Assembly: GCF_002794255.1 (NCBI RefSeq)
Contig: NZ_PGGW01000064.1
Location: 1-64,000 of the forward strand
Length of the DNA stretch: 64,000 nt
Source: Streptomyces carminius
GTDB taxonomy: Bacteria; Actinomycetota; Actinomycetes; Streptomycetales; Streptomycetaceae
Direction: 5' to 3'
Positions 9,621 through 18,294 of this stretch are shown one piece after another (positions within the stretch are counted from its first letter, which is position 1; the number at the start of each line of letters is the position of its first letter). A model generated the notes under the pieces. It was not told the DNA's origin. It saw only the letters and a list, made by a program, of their open reading frames with translations, and did no database searches. A program made the translations under genes and the position numbers.

Positions 9621-10616
9621 TCAGACCGTGATGTCCCGGTTGGCGAAGCGGGCCCAGGCGGCGGAGCCGAAGACGGCCACGTACAGCCCCTGGAGGCCGA
9701 GGTTGTCCAGCAGGTCGTCCCAGTAGACGGGATCCCTCAGAAGGTCCGCGAAGGACATCCAGTGGTGGGGAAAGAGATAGGGGTGGACCATGTCGAGTTG
9801 CGGGATCGCGTCGACGATCTGCACGGCGATCAGCAGACCGACGGTGGTGGCCATGGCGGCGACCCCGCTGTTGGTGAGGGTGGAGACGAACAGCCCCAGG
9901 GCCGCCAGACCGGCCAGTGAGGCGGCCACCGCGACCGCTATGGCCAGCGCCCTCAGCAGCCCCTCGGTGAAGGGGACGGCCGTTCCGGACAGCAGGGTCA
10001 CGTCCCCCAGAGGGAAGAGGAGGGCGCCCACGGCCAGCGCGGAGAGCGCCACGGTCAGTGTCGCCGCCAGACAGAAGACCAGCACGGCGGTGAACTTGGC
10101 GAGCAGCAGCCGGGTGCGTCCGGCGGGGGCGACCAGCAGATAGCGCAGGGTGCCCGCGCCCGCCTCCCCCGCCACCGAGTCGCCCGCGACGACTCCGACC
10201 GCCATGGGGAGGAAGAACGGCAGGGTGGCGGCGAGGGCGGTGAAGACCAGGAACAGGCCGTTGTTGGTGATCTGGCCGATGAACGCCGGCCCTTCACCGC
10301 CGCCGTCACCGACCGCTCCGCCGTCGCCGGTCTCGATCCTGACGGCGATGCCGACCAACAGCGGGATACCCGCCAGCACGGCGAGCAGTACCAGGGTCCG
10401 CCAGCGGCGGAAGGTGATGCCCAGCTCGCTGCGGAACAGGCCGAGTGACCAGAGCGGCCCGGGGCGGCACGGAGCGGCGGGTGTCCCGTCCTCCACCGTC
10501 CCGGCCCCTGCCGCCCCGGTTCCCGGCATCCCGGCCCCTGACATCCCGGCCCCTGACATCCCTGCTCCCGTCGCCCCGGACCGCGGCGGTTCCGTCCCCG
10601 GCTCAGCCCGCGACAT
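9621..10616 (-). CDS. ABC transporter permease (ABC-2 type)
   Basis: A 331-aa membrane protein with about six transmembrane segments and the layout of ABC-2 permeases (cytosolic N-terminus, first helix after FRRWRTLVLLAVLAGIPLLVG, large loop, then five helices). It follows the ABC ATPase with a 14-base overlap, so the two are coupled and form an exporter. The first 45 residues are a Gly/Ala/Met repeat (GAGMSGAGMSGAGMPGTG) encoded by a 15-base tandem repeat and are unlikely to be structured. The true start may be a later codon. Substrate unknown. Confidence 0.87.
   Translation of the reverse strand: MSRAEPGTEPPRSGATGAGMSGAGMSGAGMPGTGAAGAGTVEDGTPAAPCRPGPLWSLGLFRSELGITFRRWRTLVLLAVLAGIPLLVGIAVRIETGDGGAVGDGGGEGPAFIGQITNNGLFLVFTALAATLPFFLPMAVGVVAGDSVAGEAGAGTLRYLLVAPAGRTRLLLAKFTAVLVFCLAATLTVALSALAVGALLFPLGDVTLLSGTAVPFTEGLLRALAIAVAVAASLAGLAALGLFVSTLTNSGVAAMATTVGLLIAVQIVDAIPQLDMVHPYLFPHHWMSFADLLRDPVYWDDLLDNLGLQGLYVAVFGSAAWARFANRDITV
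10528..10563. repeat. 15-base tandem repeat in the permease 5' end
   Basis: ATCCCGGCCCCTGAC occurs at 10528-10542 and 10543-10557, with a partial third copy. It encodes the GAGMS repeats of the permease N-terminus, so copy changes keep the frame. Confidence 0.7.
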
Positions 10617-11607
10617 CGAAACCCTCTCCGGTCAGTGCCACGAAAGCGTCCTCCAGCGAGGCACGCTCGGTTCCGAAGGCCCGCACCCGCACTCCGGCAC
10701 GCACCAGGGCGGCGTTGAGGTCGGCCGGATCGGGCGGGTCGGCGGTCGGCAGCTCACCGGTGATCCGGTCGTCGGCGACGATCAGCTCGGTGAGGCCGTG
10801 CTCCTTCAGAACACGGGCGGCGTCCGCGGTGTCGGGGGTGGTGACCGCGAGCCGGCCTCGCACACCCGCCCCCAGCTCGGTCGCCCGTCCCTGGGTGACC
10901 AGCCGCCCGCCGGCCATCACCGCCACATGCGTACAGACCTGTTCGACCTCGTCCAGCAGATGAGAGGAGAGGAAGACCGTGGTGCCGTCCGCCGCGAGTT
11001 CCCGTACGAGGGCACGGATCTCCCGCATGCCCTGGGGGTCCAGTCCGTTGGTCGGTTCGTCCAGCACCAGCAGCTCACGCGGCTGCAGCAGCGCGGCGGC
11101 GAGTCCGAGACGCTGCTTCATGCCCAGCGAGTACGCCCGGGCCTTCTTGCGGGCGGCGGCCGTGAGCCCCACCCGCTCCAGGGCCCGCCCCACCCGGGCG
11201 GCCCGGGTGCGGGGGTCGGCGGTCGGGTCGGCCGCGTCGAAGCGCAGCAGGTTGTCGCGCCCGGAGAGGAAGCCGTACAGCGCCGGGCCCTCGATCAGCG
11301 CCCCCACCTTCGGCAGCACCTGCCGGGCCGCGCCGGGCATCGGCGCGCCGAGCAGTCGTGCGCTGCCGGCGCTGGGCTCGATCAGACCGAGCAGCATCCG
11401 GATCGTCGTCGTCTTCCCCGAGCCGTTGGGACCCAGGAAACCGAAGACGCTGCCCCGCGGCACGGACAGGTCGAGACCGTCCACGGCGGGCCGGCCGCCG
11501 CCGTACCGCTTGGTGAGCCCGCGGGTCTCGACGACCGGGGCCGCTCCGGACGGCGCCGCTCCGGACTGTGCCGGTACGGACGTGTCCGGTACGGGCGGTG
11601 GCTGCAT
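10603..11607 (-). CDS. ABC transporter ATP-binding protein
   Basis: A 334-aa ATPase with Walker A GPNGSGKTTT (59-68), signature YSLGMKQRLGLAAALL, Walker B LLVLDEPTNGLDP and the switch His in FLSSHLLDEVEQ. The C-terminal 80 residues are the extension common in ABC-2 exporters of the DrrA/CcmA type. It energises the adjacent permease. ATG 11607 is selected (GGGGAG just upstream); the frame stays open to 11766 but those residues are Arg/Pro-rich and non-conserved. It lies 112 bases downstream of the LolA-like gene and is probably in the same transcription unit. Confidence 0.92.
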   Translation of the reverse strand: MQPPPVPDTSVPAQSGAAPSGAAPVVETRGLTKRYGGGRPAVDGLDLSVPRGSVFGFLGPNGSGKTTTIRMLLGLIEPSAGSARLLGAPMPGAARQVLPKVGALIEGPALYGFLSGRDNLLRFDAADPTADPRTRAARVGRALERVGLTAAARKKARAYSLGMKQRLGLAAALLQPRELLVLDEPTNGLDPQGMREIRALVRELAADGTTVFLSSHLLDEVEQVCTHVAVMAGGRLVTQGRATELGAGVRGRLAVTTPDTADAARVLKEHGLTELIVADDRITGELPTADPPDPADLNAALVRAGVRVRAFGTERASLEDAFVALTGEGFDVAG

Positions 11608-11719
11608 GGTGCTCCCCGGGATCGGACGGGTGTTTCGGTGCGCCGGTGCGCCGCCGACCCCGGTGCTGCCGCCGGACCGGCGGCGCACCGGTGGCCGGCG
11701 GCGCCGGGCGAGGGTCCGG

Positions 11720-12979
11720 TCAGTCGGCCGGGCCCGCGGTCTCGGCGGCCCTGACCAGGCCGTCACGGGTGACGGCGCCGGCGTACACGGTGCCGTCGTC
11801 GGTGATCAGTACGTTGACGAGACGGGTACTGAAGATCCGGCCGGTACCGAAGTCGCCCTTCACCTCGTCGGTGAAACGGTCGAGGAGTTCACCGGCCTCG
11901 GCGGAGTCCGCGCCGCCGGTGCCCGCCCGCGGGCCGTCGCCCGGCAGCTCGGCCCGGACGACCGTGCCCCAGCCCTCGCCGATGAGGTCCAGCCCGGAGG
12001 GCAGACCCCGGCCCTCTTCTCCGTGCTTCCCCTCCCGGTGCTCCGGCCGGGGCTCCCCGCGGCGTTCGGCCCCGGCACCGCCCCGCGCCCCGTCGAGCCT
12101 CTCCTCGGTGACCTCCGCGCCCTTGGGCGGCTTGAAGTCGAAGGTGTCGGCGTCCGGCTTGGCGAAGTCGACGTCGGCGAAGCCCACGTCGAACACGGCC
12201 TTGCCCCCGCTCTTCGGAGTGAGGGTGAACTTCAGCGGCACCCCGGTGTCCGCGTCCACCGCGATCCGCACCGACCCGACCGTGCTCTCCGAGGCCCTGG
12301 GCTTGATCAGCAGCCGGTAGGCGTCCTGTCCGGCGACCTTCGCCGTGCCGTCCACGGTGACCGAGGTGGTGCCGTCGACCGCCTTGAGTGCCTCCCGGGC
12401 GGCCTGCTGCGGGGTGATCCCGTCCAGCCCGGAGGCGTCCCCGGCCCGCTTCCCGTCCTCGTCCGCACCGCTCTCCCCGTCCCCGTGCGGGCTCTTCTCG
12501 GGGAGAACGGTGTGGTGGACGGCGTTGGCGGCACTGTCGTACGCCCAGACGTCCCTGCCGTTGTGGACGATGCTGTACTCGGCGGCCTTCTCCACGACCG
12601 AGATCCGCTGTCTGTCCGGTCCGTCGACGGCGACCCGCAGGGTGTGGGTGCCCGAGGCCAGCTCCATGAGCTTGGCCCGCGGATCGGCGTCCGACCCGTC
12701 CTCCGCACCGCTCCCACCGCGTGGGCCACCGCCCATGGCCTGACCGGCCAGACCCGGAAGTCCCAGGTCGGTGCTGATCCGTACCGTGCCGGACAGCTGC
12801 TCGGTCTCCGATGCGGCGATTTTCGCCACCAGTTCCTCGGCGGTGACCTCCGGCAGGTCGGGGTCGCCGGCGGAGTTCGCCAGCGCCGGTACGAGTCCGA
12901 CGGTCACCGCCGCCGCTCCGGCCACCGTGACCGGCACGGCATAGCTCAGCGCCTTCTTGATGGATCGGGTCTGTGCCAT
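11720..12979 (-). CDS. Secreted LolA/RseB-like (DUF2092-type) protein
   Basis: A 419-aa exported protein. MAQTRSIKKALSYAVPVTVAGAAAVTVGLVPALANS is a clear signal sequence without a lipobox Cys. The mature part (VTAEELVAKIAASETEQLSGTVRI, then repeated beta-strand segments such as QRISVVEKAAEYSIVHNGRDVWAY and PLKFTLTPKSGGKAVFDVGF) has the half-barrel pattern of LolA/RseB proteins, which bind lipids or lipoproteins outside the membrane. The neighbouring downstream ABC exporter fits a lipid-handling role, though this is inference. ATG 12979 is used; an in-frame start at 13054 would place 25 extra residues before the signal sequence. Confidence 0.8.
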   Translation of the reverse strand: MAQTRSIKKALSYAVPVTVAGAAAVTVGLVPALANSAGDPDLPEVTAEELVAKIAASETEQLSGTVRISTDLGLPGLAGQAMGGGPRGGSGAEDGSDADPRAKLMELASGTHTLRVAVDGPDRQRISVVEKAAEYSIVHNGRDVWAYDSAANAVHHTVLPEKSPHGDGESGADEDGKRAGDASGLDGITPQQAAREALKAVDGTTSVTVDGTAKVAGQDAYRLLIKPRASESTVGSVRIAVDADTGVPLKFTLTPKSGGKAVFDVGFADVDFAKPDADTFDFKPPKGAEVTEERLDGARGGAGAERRGEPRPEHREGKHGEEGRGLPSGLDLIGEGWGTVVRAELPGDGPRAGTGGADSAEAGELLDRFTDEVKGDFGTGRIFSTRLVNVLITDDGTVYAGAVTRDGLVRAAETAGPAD

Positions 12980-13312
12980 GTGTGCCCATACCTCCGTGAT
13001 CGACGGCGGTTCGCCCGTGTGTCGCACTCGTCCACCCCTGGCCGCCATTCTCACCCATTCCGGTGCGGGGTGACGGTTTCCATCCCATCAGATTGCTCCG
13101 GACAGGGCGTCAACCGACGGGATCGAGTCGGTGTGATACCGCGGGATGAGAAGAGGGCGCTTCTCTCGTCCCGGCGGGCGGGGGACCGGGCCGCCCGGCG
13201 CCACCACGGGCGTACGGGGTCGGCCGGGGTCCGGTCGGCTCACCGCCGTGAACGGTCCGGACCTGGGAGAACTCCCGGGCACCGGGGTCTGGTGCCGGGC
13301 CCGGCGCCGGGG

Positions 13313-13328
13313 CCGGGGCATGCCCCGG
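13313..13328 (-). terminator. Terminator of the polyprenyl synthase gene
   Basis: CCGGGGCATGCCCCGG is a perfect 16-base palindrome that begins 5 bases after the synthase stop codon on the minus strand. Confidence 0.6.
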
Positions 13329-13333
13329 GCGGC

Positions 13334-14344
13334 TCAGCCCGCGCGGTGGACCACCGCGTCGCACAGGGAGGAGAGCGCCGTCTTGGCCGCGCAGTCCGGC
13401 AGCGGCCCGAGAGTGGCACGGGCTTCGTCCGCATAGCGGACCGTGTCGCGGCGCGCCTCCGCCAGCGCCGGGTGGGCGCGGAGCGCCGCCAGCGCCTCCG
13501 CGTGGCGCGCGTCGTCGGTCAGATCGCCGTCCAGCAGGGCGCACAGGGCCAGGTCCTCCGGCCGGCCGTCCCGGGTCGCACGGGCCCGCAGATGGAGGAC
13601 CGGCAGGGTCGCGATGCCCTCGCGCAGATCCGTGCCCGGCGTCTTGCCGGACTCGTGGGAGTCACTGGCGATGTCGAGGACGTCGTCCGCCAGCTGGAAG
13701 GCGGTGCCGATCCGCTCCCCGTACTGGGTGAGGATGTCGACGACGTCCTCACCCGCACCGGCCATCAGCGAACCGAGTCGGCCGGCCACCGCGATCAGCG
13801 AACCGGTCTTGCCCGCGATCACCTCCAGGTAGTGGGCGACCGGATCGTCGCCCTCGCGCGGCCCGGCCGTCTCCAGGATCTGCCCGGTCACCAGCCGCTC
13901 GAAGGCCTCGGCCTGGATGCGGACGGCCTCCGGTCCCAGATCGGCCAGGATGCGCGAGGCCCGGGAGAAGAGGAAGTCCCCGGTGAGGACGGCCACCGAG
14001 TTGTCCCAGCGCGCGTTCGCGCTGGGCACGCCCCGCCGTACGTCGGCCTCGTCCATCACGTCGTCGTGGTAGAGGGTCGCCAGATGCGTCAGCTCCACCA
14101 CCACCGCCGCGGGCACCACCCCCGGGGCGTGCGGGTCGCCGAAACGCGACGCCAGCATCACCAGCAGCGGCCGGAAGCGCTTCCCGCCGGCCTGCACCAG
14201 ATGACGCGCGGCTTCCGTTATGAAGGGCACGCCGCTCTTGGTGGCATCGATGAGGCCTTCCTCGACAGCCGCCAACCCCGCCTGGACATGGGCTTCCAGA
14301 GCCTTGTCCCGCACGCTCAGCCCGAAGGGCCCGACGACGGTCAC
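13334..14344 (-). CDS. Long-chain all-trans polyprenyl diphosphate synthase
   Basis: A 336-aa isoprenyl diphosphate synthase with both Asp-rich motifs, DDVMD (94-98) and DDVLD (about 218-222), plus GGKRFRPLLVMLAS and the GKTGSLI segment. Small residues just ahead of the first motif (ELTHLATLYH) fit a long-chain enzyme. It condenses isopentenyl diphosphate with an allylic primer to build the menaquinone side chain, consistent with the mqn, reductase and methyltransferase genes further along. GTG 14344 has AGGAG 8 bases upstream; the ribosome binding site is embedded in a 12-base palindrome AGGAGTACTCCT (14346-14357), which could hide it in a hairpin. Confidence 0.92.
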   Translation of the reverse strand: MTVVGPFGLSVRDKALEAHVQAGLAAVEEGLIDATKSGVPFITEAARHLVQAGGKRFRPLLVMLASRFGDPHAPGVVPAAVVVELTHLATLYHDDVMDEADVRRGVPSANARWDNSVAVLTGDFLFSRASRILADLGPEAVRIQAEAFERLVTGQILETAGPREGDDPVAHYLEVIAGKTGSLIAVAGRLGSLMAGAGEDVVDILTQYGERIGTAFQLADDVLDIASDSHESGKTPGTDLREGIATLPVLHLRARATRDGRPEDLALCALLDGDLTDDARHAEALAALRAHPALAEARRDTVRYADEARATLGPLPDCAAKTALSSLCDAVVHRAG

Positions 14345-14619
14345 GAGGAGTACTCCTGTCTGCGTACGATCAGCGACCGATCACGCGGCTCGTCGCGGTC
14401 GTCCCGGTGTGTCCCCGCACCGTCCGGCCGCTGTCCCCAGCATCATCCCTGGCAGCGTAACCGGTCCCGGGGCGATCACCGCCGCCGCGTACCCCGGTAT
14501 CGCCGCCCCTTGGAACCGCGGCCGCGCCGTACCGCGGGCCGCTTCTTCCGGAGATCACCACCGCGTAGCCTGATCGCGCCCCTGACCGGCGACAACCTCG
14601 AAGGCGAGGCACCTCACCC

Positions 14620-15858
14620 ATGTCCGAAGCACACTCCGAGCCGCACCCGCTCACGCTGCCCGAGGACGACCTCTTCGGTCCGGACAACCTGCCCTACGGC
14701 GTCTTCACCACCGAGGACGACCAGGACCTGCGCCGGATCGGCGTCCGCTACGGCGGGTACGTCCTGGACGCGGGCGCGGTGGCGGACGCCGCCGGCTCGC
14801 CCCACGCCGGGCTGCTCCAGCGGCCGAACCTGAACCCGCTGATGGCGGCGGGCCGCCCGGTCTGGCAGGCGGTACGGGCCGAGCTGCGCTCGTGGCTGAC
14901 CGACCCGGCGCACGCCGACGTCCTGACCCACAACCTGATCCGGATCGAGGACGTCACCCTCCACCTGCCCTTCGAGGTGGCCGACTACGTCGACTTCTAC
15001 GCCAGCGAGCACCACGCCTCCAACGTCGGGCGGATGTTCCGCCCGGACGGCGAGCCGCTCACCCCGAACTGGAAGCACCTGCCGATCGGCTACCACGGCC
15101 GCGCCGGCACGGTCGTGGTCTCCGGCACCCCCGTCGTCCGCCCGCGGGGCCAGCGCAGGGCCCCCGGCGAGACCTCCCCCGTCTTCGGCCCGACCCGCCG
15201 GCTGGACATCGAGGCCGAGGTCGGCTTCGTCGTCGGTACGCCCTCCCGGCTCGGCGAACCGGTGCCGCAGTCCGCCCTGCGGGAGCATGTCTTCGGCGTC
15301 TGCCTGCTCAACGACTGGTCGGCGCGCGACATCCAGGCCTGGGAGTACGTTCCGCTGGGCCCCTTCCTGGGGAAGTCCTTCGCGACCTCCGTCTCCGCCT
15401 GGATCACCCCGCTCGACGCCCTCGACGCCGCCCGCACCGAGCCGCCCGGGCGCTCCCACCCGCTGCTGGACTACCTGGACGACTCCGCCGCCGCTGAGCC
15501 CTGCGGGCTGGATCTGCGGCTCTCCGTCGCCCTCAACGGGCACACCGTCGCCGAGCCCCCGTTCTCCGCCATGTACTGGACGGCCGCCCAGCAGCTCGCC
15601 CATCTGACCGTGGGCGGCGCCTCGCTGCGCACCGGCGACCTCTTCGCCTCCGGCACGGTCAGCGGCCCCGAGCCCCACCAGCGCGGCTGTCTGCTGGAGC
15701 TGACCTGGTCCGGCCGCGACCCGCTCGGTCTGCCCGGCGGAGAGCGCACCTTCCTGGCGGACGGCGACGAGGTGGTCATCACCGCCTGGGCGCCGGGTCC
15801 CGGGGGCTCCCGCATCGGTCTGGGCGAGGTGTCCGGCCGCGTCCACCCGGCGCGCTGA
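14620..15858 (+). CDS. fahA: Fumarylacetoacetase (FAH)
   Basis: A 412-aa enzyme of the last step of aerobic tyrosine/homogentisate breakdown, hydrolysing fumarylacetoacetate to fumarate and acetoacetate. The N-terminal SH3-like domain (about 1-120) precedes the metal-binding FAH core. Characteristic segments include NLPYGVFTT, DYVDFYASEHHASNVGRMFR, WKHLPIGYHGRAGTVV, the metal-ligand LDIEAEVGFVVG and LLNDWSARDIQAWEYVPLGP. Length and motif order match bacterial FAH of about 400-430 aa. It is alone on the plus strand; no hmgA or maiA is in the window. The 275-base gap upstream holds no ORF and a possible -10 (TAGCCT) near 14566. Confidence 0.93.
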   Translation: MSEAHSEPHPLTLPEDDLFGPDNLPYGVFTTEDDQDLRRIGVRYGGYVLDAGAVADAAGSPHAGLLQRPNLNPLMAAGRPVWQAVRAELRSWLTDPAHADVLTHNLIRIEDVTLHLPFEVADYVDFYASEHHASNVGRMFRPDGEPLTPNWKHLPIGYHGRAGTVVVSGTPVVRPRGQRRAPGETSPVFGPTRRLDIEAEVGFVVGTPSRLGEPVPQSALREHVFGVCLLNDWSARDIQAWEYVPLGPFLGKSFATSVSAWITPLDALDAARTEPPGRSHPLLDYLDDSAAAEPCGLDLRLSVALNGHTVAEPPFSAMYWTAAQQLAHLTVGGASLRTGDLFASGTVSGPEPHQRGCLLELTWSGRDPLGLPGGERTFLADGDEVVITAWAPGPGGSRIGLGEVSGRVHPAR

Positions 15859-16008
15859 CCGGCTCGCACCGGCCCGGCCGCCGCCGTTCCGGCCACCGCC
15901 TGACGGGCCGCGGCGGCGGGACACCCGTACGGCGTGGGCCCCGGCCGCCGCGGCCCGACCCCCTGCTAGCTTGGCGTGTACTTGTATGCCGCATGGAGGG
16001 GGGACGAG

Positions 16009-16527
16009 GTGCGGACATCGGCACGGTGCGCGGGAGCGGCCGCCGTCCTGGCCGCGGCGCTGCTGGCCGGGGGCTGCTCGGGCGGTGGCGACAGCGGCTC
16101 CGGCGAGCCGGAGAGGAGCCCGACGGCCCGGGAGTCCACCGGCCCCACCGCGGACGGCGGCGAGCCGACGGCGGACAGCGGCGGGGTGAACGGCAACTGG
16201 ACCACCACCAGCGGCTCGGACGCCCTGGTGCTGAGCGTCGGCGACGGTCAGGCCGCCCTGCTCGGCCGGTCGACCTGCACGGGTCCGGTGGACACCGGAG
16301 CCGACCCGGTGACCTTCACGCTCACCTGCGCCGACGGCGACGAGGAGCGCACCAGGGGAACGGTGGAGAGCGCCGACGGCCGGAAGCTGGAGATCGCCTG
16401 GGAGTCGGGCACCACCGACACCTTCACCAGGGTCGAGATCCCCACCGAACTCCCCACCGGCACCGGCGACCTGCCGAGCACCCTGCCGTCCGACCTCGGC
16501 GAGCTCGGCGGCCTCCCCACGGAGTGA
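16009..16527 (+). CDS. Small secreted lipoprotein, function unknown
   Basis: A 172-aa protein with a lipoprotein signal: MRTSARCAGAAAVLAAALL followed by the lipobox LAGGC. A Ser/Gly/Pro/Glu-rich linker of about 40 residues leads to a small beta-rich domain (WTTTSGSDALVLSVGDGQAALL, VTFTLTCADGDEERTRGTVE) with two Cys that may form a disulfide. The family is not recognised. GTG 16009 is chosen because GGAGGGGGG sits just upstream and it gives a proper signal peptide. A TAGCTT element at 15967-15972 could be the -10, but I see no -35. A bidirectional hairpin separates it from nuoN. Confidence 0.8.
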   Translation: MRTSARCAGAAAVLAAALLAGGCSGGGDSGSGEPERSPTARESTGPTADGGEPTADSGGVNGNWTTTSGSDALVLSVGDGQAALLGRSTCTGPVDTGADPVTFTLTCADGDEERTRGTVESADGRKLEIAWESGTTDTFTRVEIPTELPTGTGDLPSTLPSDLGELGGLPTE

Positions 16528-16565
16528 CCCGCGTACCGCGGGCGGCACCACGAACGGCACCACGA

Positions 16566-16608
16566 ACGGCGGCGGCCGCCCGGCGATGTGCCGGGCGGCC
16601 GCCGCCGT
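16566..16608. terminator. Bidirectional terminator between the lipoprotein gene and nuoN
   Basis: Perfect 19-bp stem (16566-16584 with 16590-16608) and 5-base loop, 38 bases past the lipoprotein stop and 39 bases past the nuoN stop on the other strand. It probably ends the 14-gene nuo transcript. Confidence 0.85.
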
Positions 16609-16647
16609 CCACACGTGTCCGCGCGGCGGTACGCCGCACGGACACGC

Positions 16648-18294
16648 TCAGCGCACGAACACCCCCGCCTGGGAGGCCAGGTCCAGGAAGTACTGCGGAG
16701 CCACCCCCAGGATCAGCGTGACCAGCACCCCGACGGCGATCGCCGTGGAGGTCAGCGCGCTGGGCACGGCCACCGACGGCCCGCCCACCTGCGGTTCGCT
16801 GAAGAACATCAGGACGATGACGCGGATGTAGAAGAAGGCCGCGATGGCCGAGGCGATCACACCGATGACCACCAGCGCCCCCGCGCCGCCCTCCGCCGCC
16901 GCCTTGAAGACCGCGAACTTGCCCGTGAAGCCGGAGGTCATCGGGATGCCCGCGAAGGCCAGCAGGAAGACCGCGAAGACCGCGGCCACCAGCGGCGAAC
17001 GCCGCCCCAGTCCCGCCCACTTGGACAGGTGCGTGGCCTCGCCGCCCGCGTCCCGCACCAGCGTCACCACGGCGAAGGCGCCGAGCGTGACGAAGGAGTA
17101 GGCCCCCAGGTAGAACAGCACCGAGGAGATCCCCTCGGGCGTCGCCGCGATCACACCGGCGAGGATGAAACCCGCGTGCGCGATCGAGGAGTACGCCAGC
17201 AGCCGCTTGACGTCGGTCTGGGTGATGGCGATGACCGCGCCGGCCAGCATCGACACGATCGCCACCCCCCACAGCACCGGCCGCCAGTCCCAGGTGAGGC
17301 CCGGCAGGACGACGTACAGCAGCCGCAGCAGGGCGCCGAAGGCGGCGACCTTGGTGGCGGCGGCCATGAAGCCCGTGACGGGGGTGGGGGCGCCCTGGTA
17401 GACGTCCGGCGTCCACATGTGGAACGGCACGGCGCCGACCTTGAACAGCAGCCCCATCAGCAGCAGCGCCCCGCCCAGCAGGAGCAGCACGTCGTTGCCG
17501 GAGGTGGCGGCCAGCGCCTCGGTCGTCTCGGTATTGGTGTTGGCGACGACCTCGGCGATGCCCGCGTACTTCACGGTGCCCGCGTAGCCGTACAGCAGCG
17601 CGACGCCGAACAGCAGGAAGGCGGAGGAGAAGGCACCGAGCAGGAAGTACTTCAGCGCGGCCTCCTGCGACATCAGCCGCTTGCGGCGGGCCAGCGCGCA
17701 CAGCACGTACAGCGGCAGCGAGAAGACCTCGAGGGCGATGAAGAGGGTCAGCAGGTCGTTGGCCGCCGGGAAGACCAGCATGCCGCCGACCGCGAAGAGC
17801 AGCAGCGGGTAGACCTCGGTGGTGGTGAACCCGGCCTGCACCGCCGCCCGCTCGCCCGCGCCGCCGGGTACGGCGGCGCCCTCGGCCGCGAAGGAGTCCA
17901 CGTGCCGGCCGTGGGCCCGCGGGTCGAGCCGCCGCTCGGCGAAGACGAACAGCGACACCAGCGACACCAGCAGGATCACGCCCTGCAGGAAGAGCGCCGG
18001 GCCGTCCACGGCGAGGGCGCCCATCGCGACCAGGCCCGCCTCGGTGGTGGCGTGTCCGGTGGCGGCCAGTGCGACCACCGCCGCGAAGGCCGACGCCAGG
18101 GCCAGCCCGGCCAGCAGGGCCTGGGCGGCGTACCGGCCGCGGCGCGGCACGAACGCCTCGAACAGGACGCCCACGACGGCGGCGCCCAGGACGATCAGCA
18201 CCGGCGCGAGCTGCCCGTACTCGATGTCGGGCGCCGGAACGGGCGTCACTTCCTGCGCCCGCAGGGTGAGTTCCGTGAGTTGTGTGGTGCTCAC
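16648..18294 (-). CDS. nuoN: NADH-quinone oxidoreductase subunit N
   Basis: A 548-aa antiporter-like membrane subunit with about 14 helices, last gene of the nuo operon. The proton-channel core is visible in KYFLLGAFSSAFLLFG, VGAVPFHMWTPDVYQGAPTP and KRLLAYSSIAHAGFIL, with the conserved Lys and Glu residues of Mrp-type antiporters. It is one of the three proton-pumping subunits of complex I in the cytoplasmic membrane. The GTG start overlaps the nuoM stop (GTGA), so its translation is coupled. It ends 39 bases before a strong bidirectional hairpin. Confidence 0.97.
   Translation of the reverse strand: MSTTQLTELTLRAQEVTPVPAPDIEYGQLAPVLIVLGAAVVGVLFEAFVPRRGRYAAQALLAGLALASAFAAVVALAATGHATTEAGLVAMGALAVDGPALFLQGVILLVSLVSLFVFAERRLDPRAHGRHVDSFAAEGAAVPGGAGERAAVQAGFTTTEVYPLLLFAVGGMLVFPAANDLLTLFIALEVFSLPLYVLCALARRKRLMSQEAALKYFLLGAFSSAFLLFGVALLYGYAGTVKYAGIAEVVANTNTETTEALAATSGNDVLLLLGGALLLMGLLFKVGAVPFHMWTPDVYQGAPTPVTGFMAAATKVAAFGALLRLLYVVLPGLTWDWRPVLWGVAIVSMLAGAVIAITQTDVKRLLAYSSIAHAGFILAGVIAATPEGISSVLFYLGAYSFVTLGAFAVVTLVRDAGGEATHLSKWAGLGRRSPLVAAVFAVFLLAFAGIPMTSGFTGKFAVFKAAAEGGAGALVVIGVIASAIAAFFYIRVIVLMFFSEPQVGGPSVAVPSALTSTAIAVGVLVTLILGVAPQYFLDLASQAGVFVR

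Noticed and set aside
10979..14833. A 1284-codon open frame on the plus strand
   Set aside because: It runs antisense through the ABC ATPase, the LolA-like gene and the polyprenyl synthase, all of which have clear family motifs. Long shadow frames are normal at this GC content.
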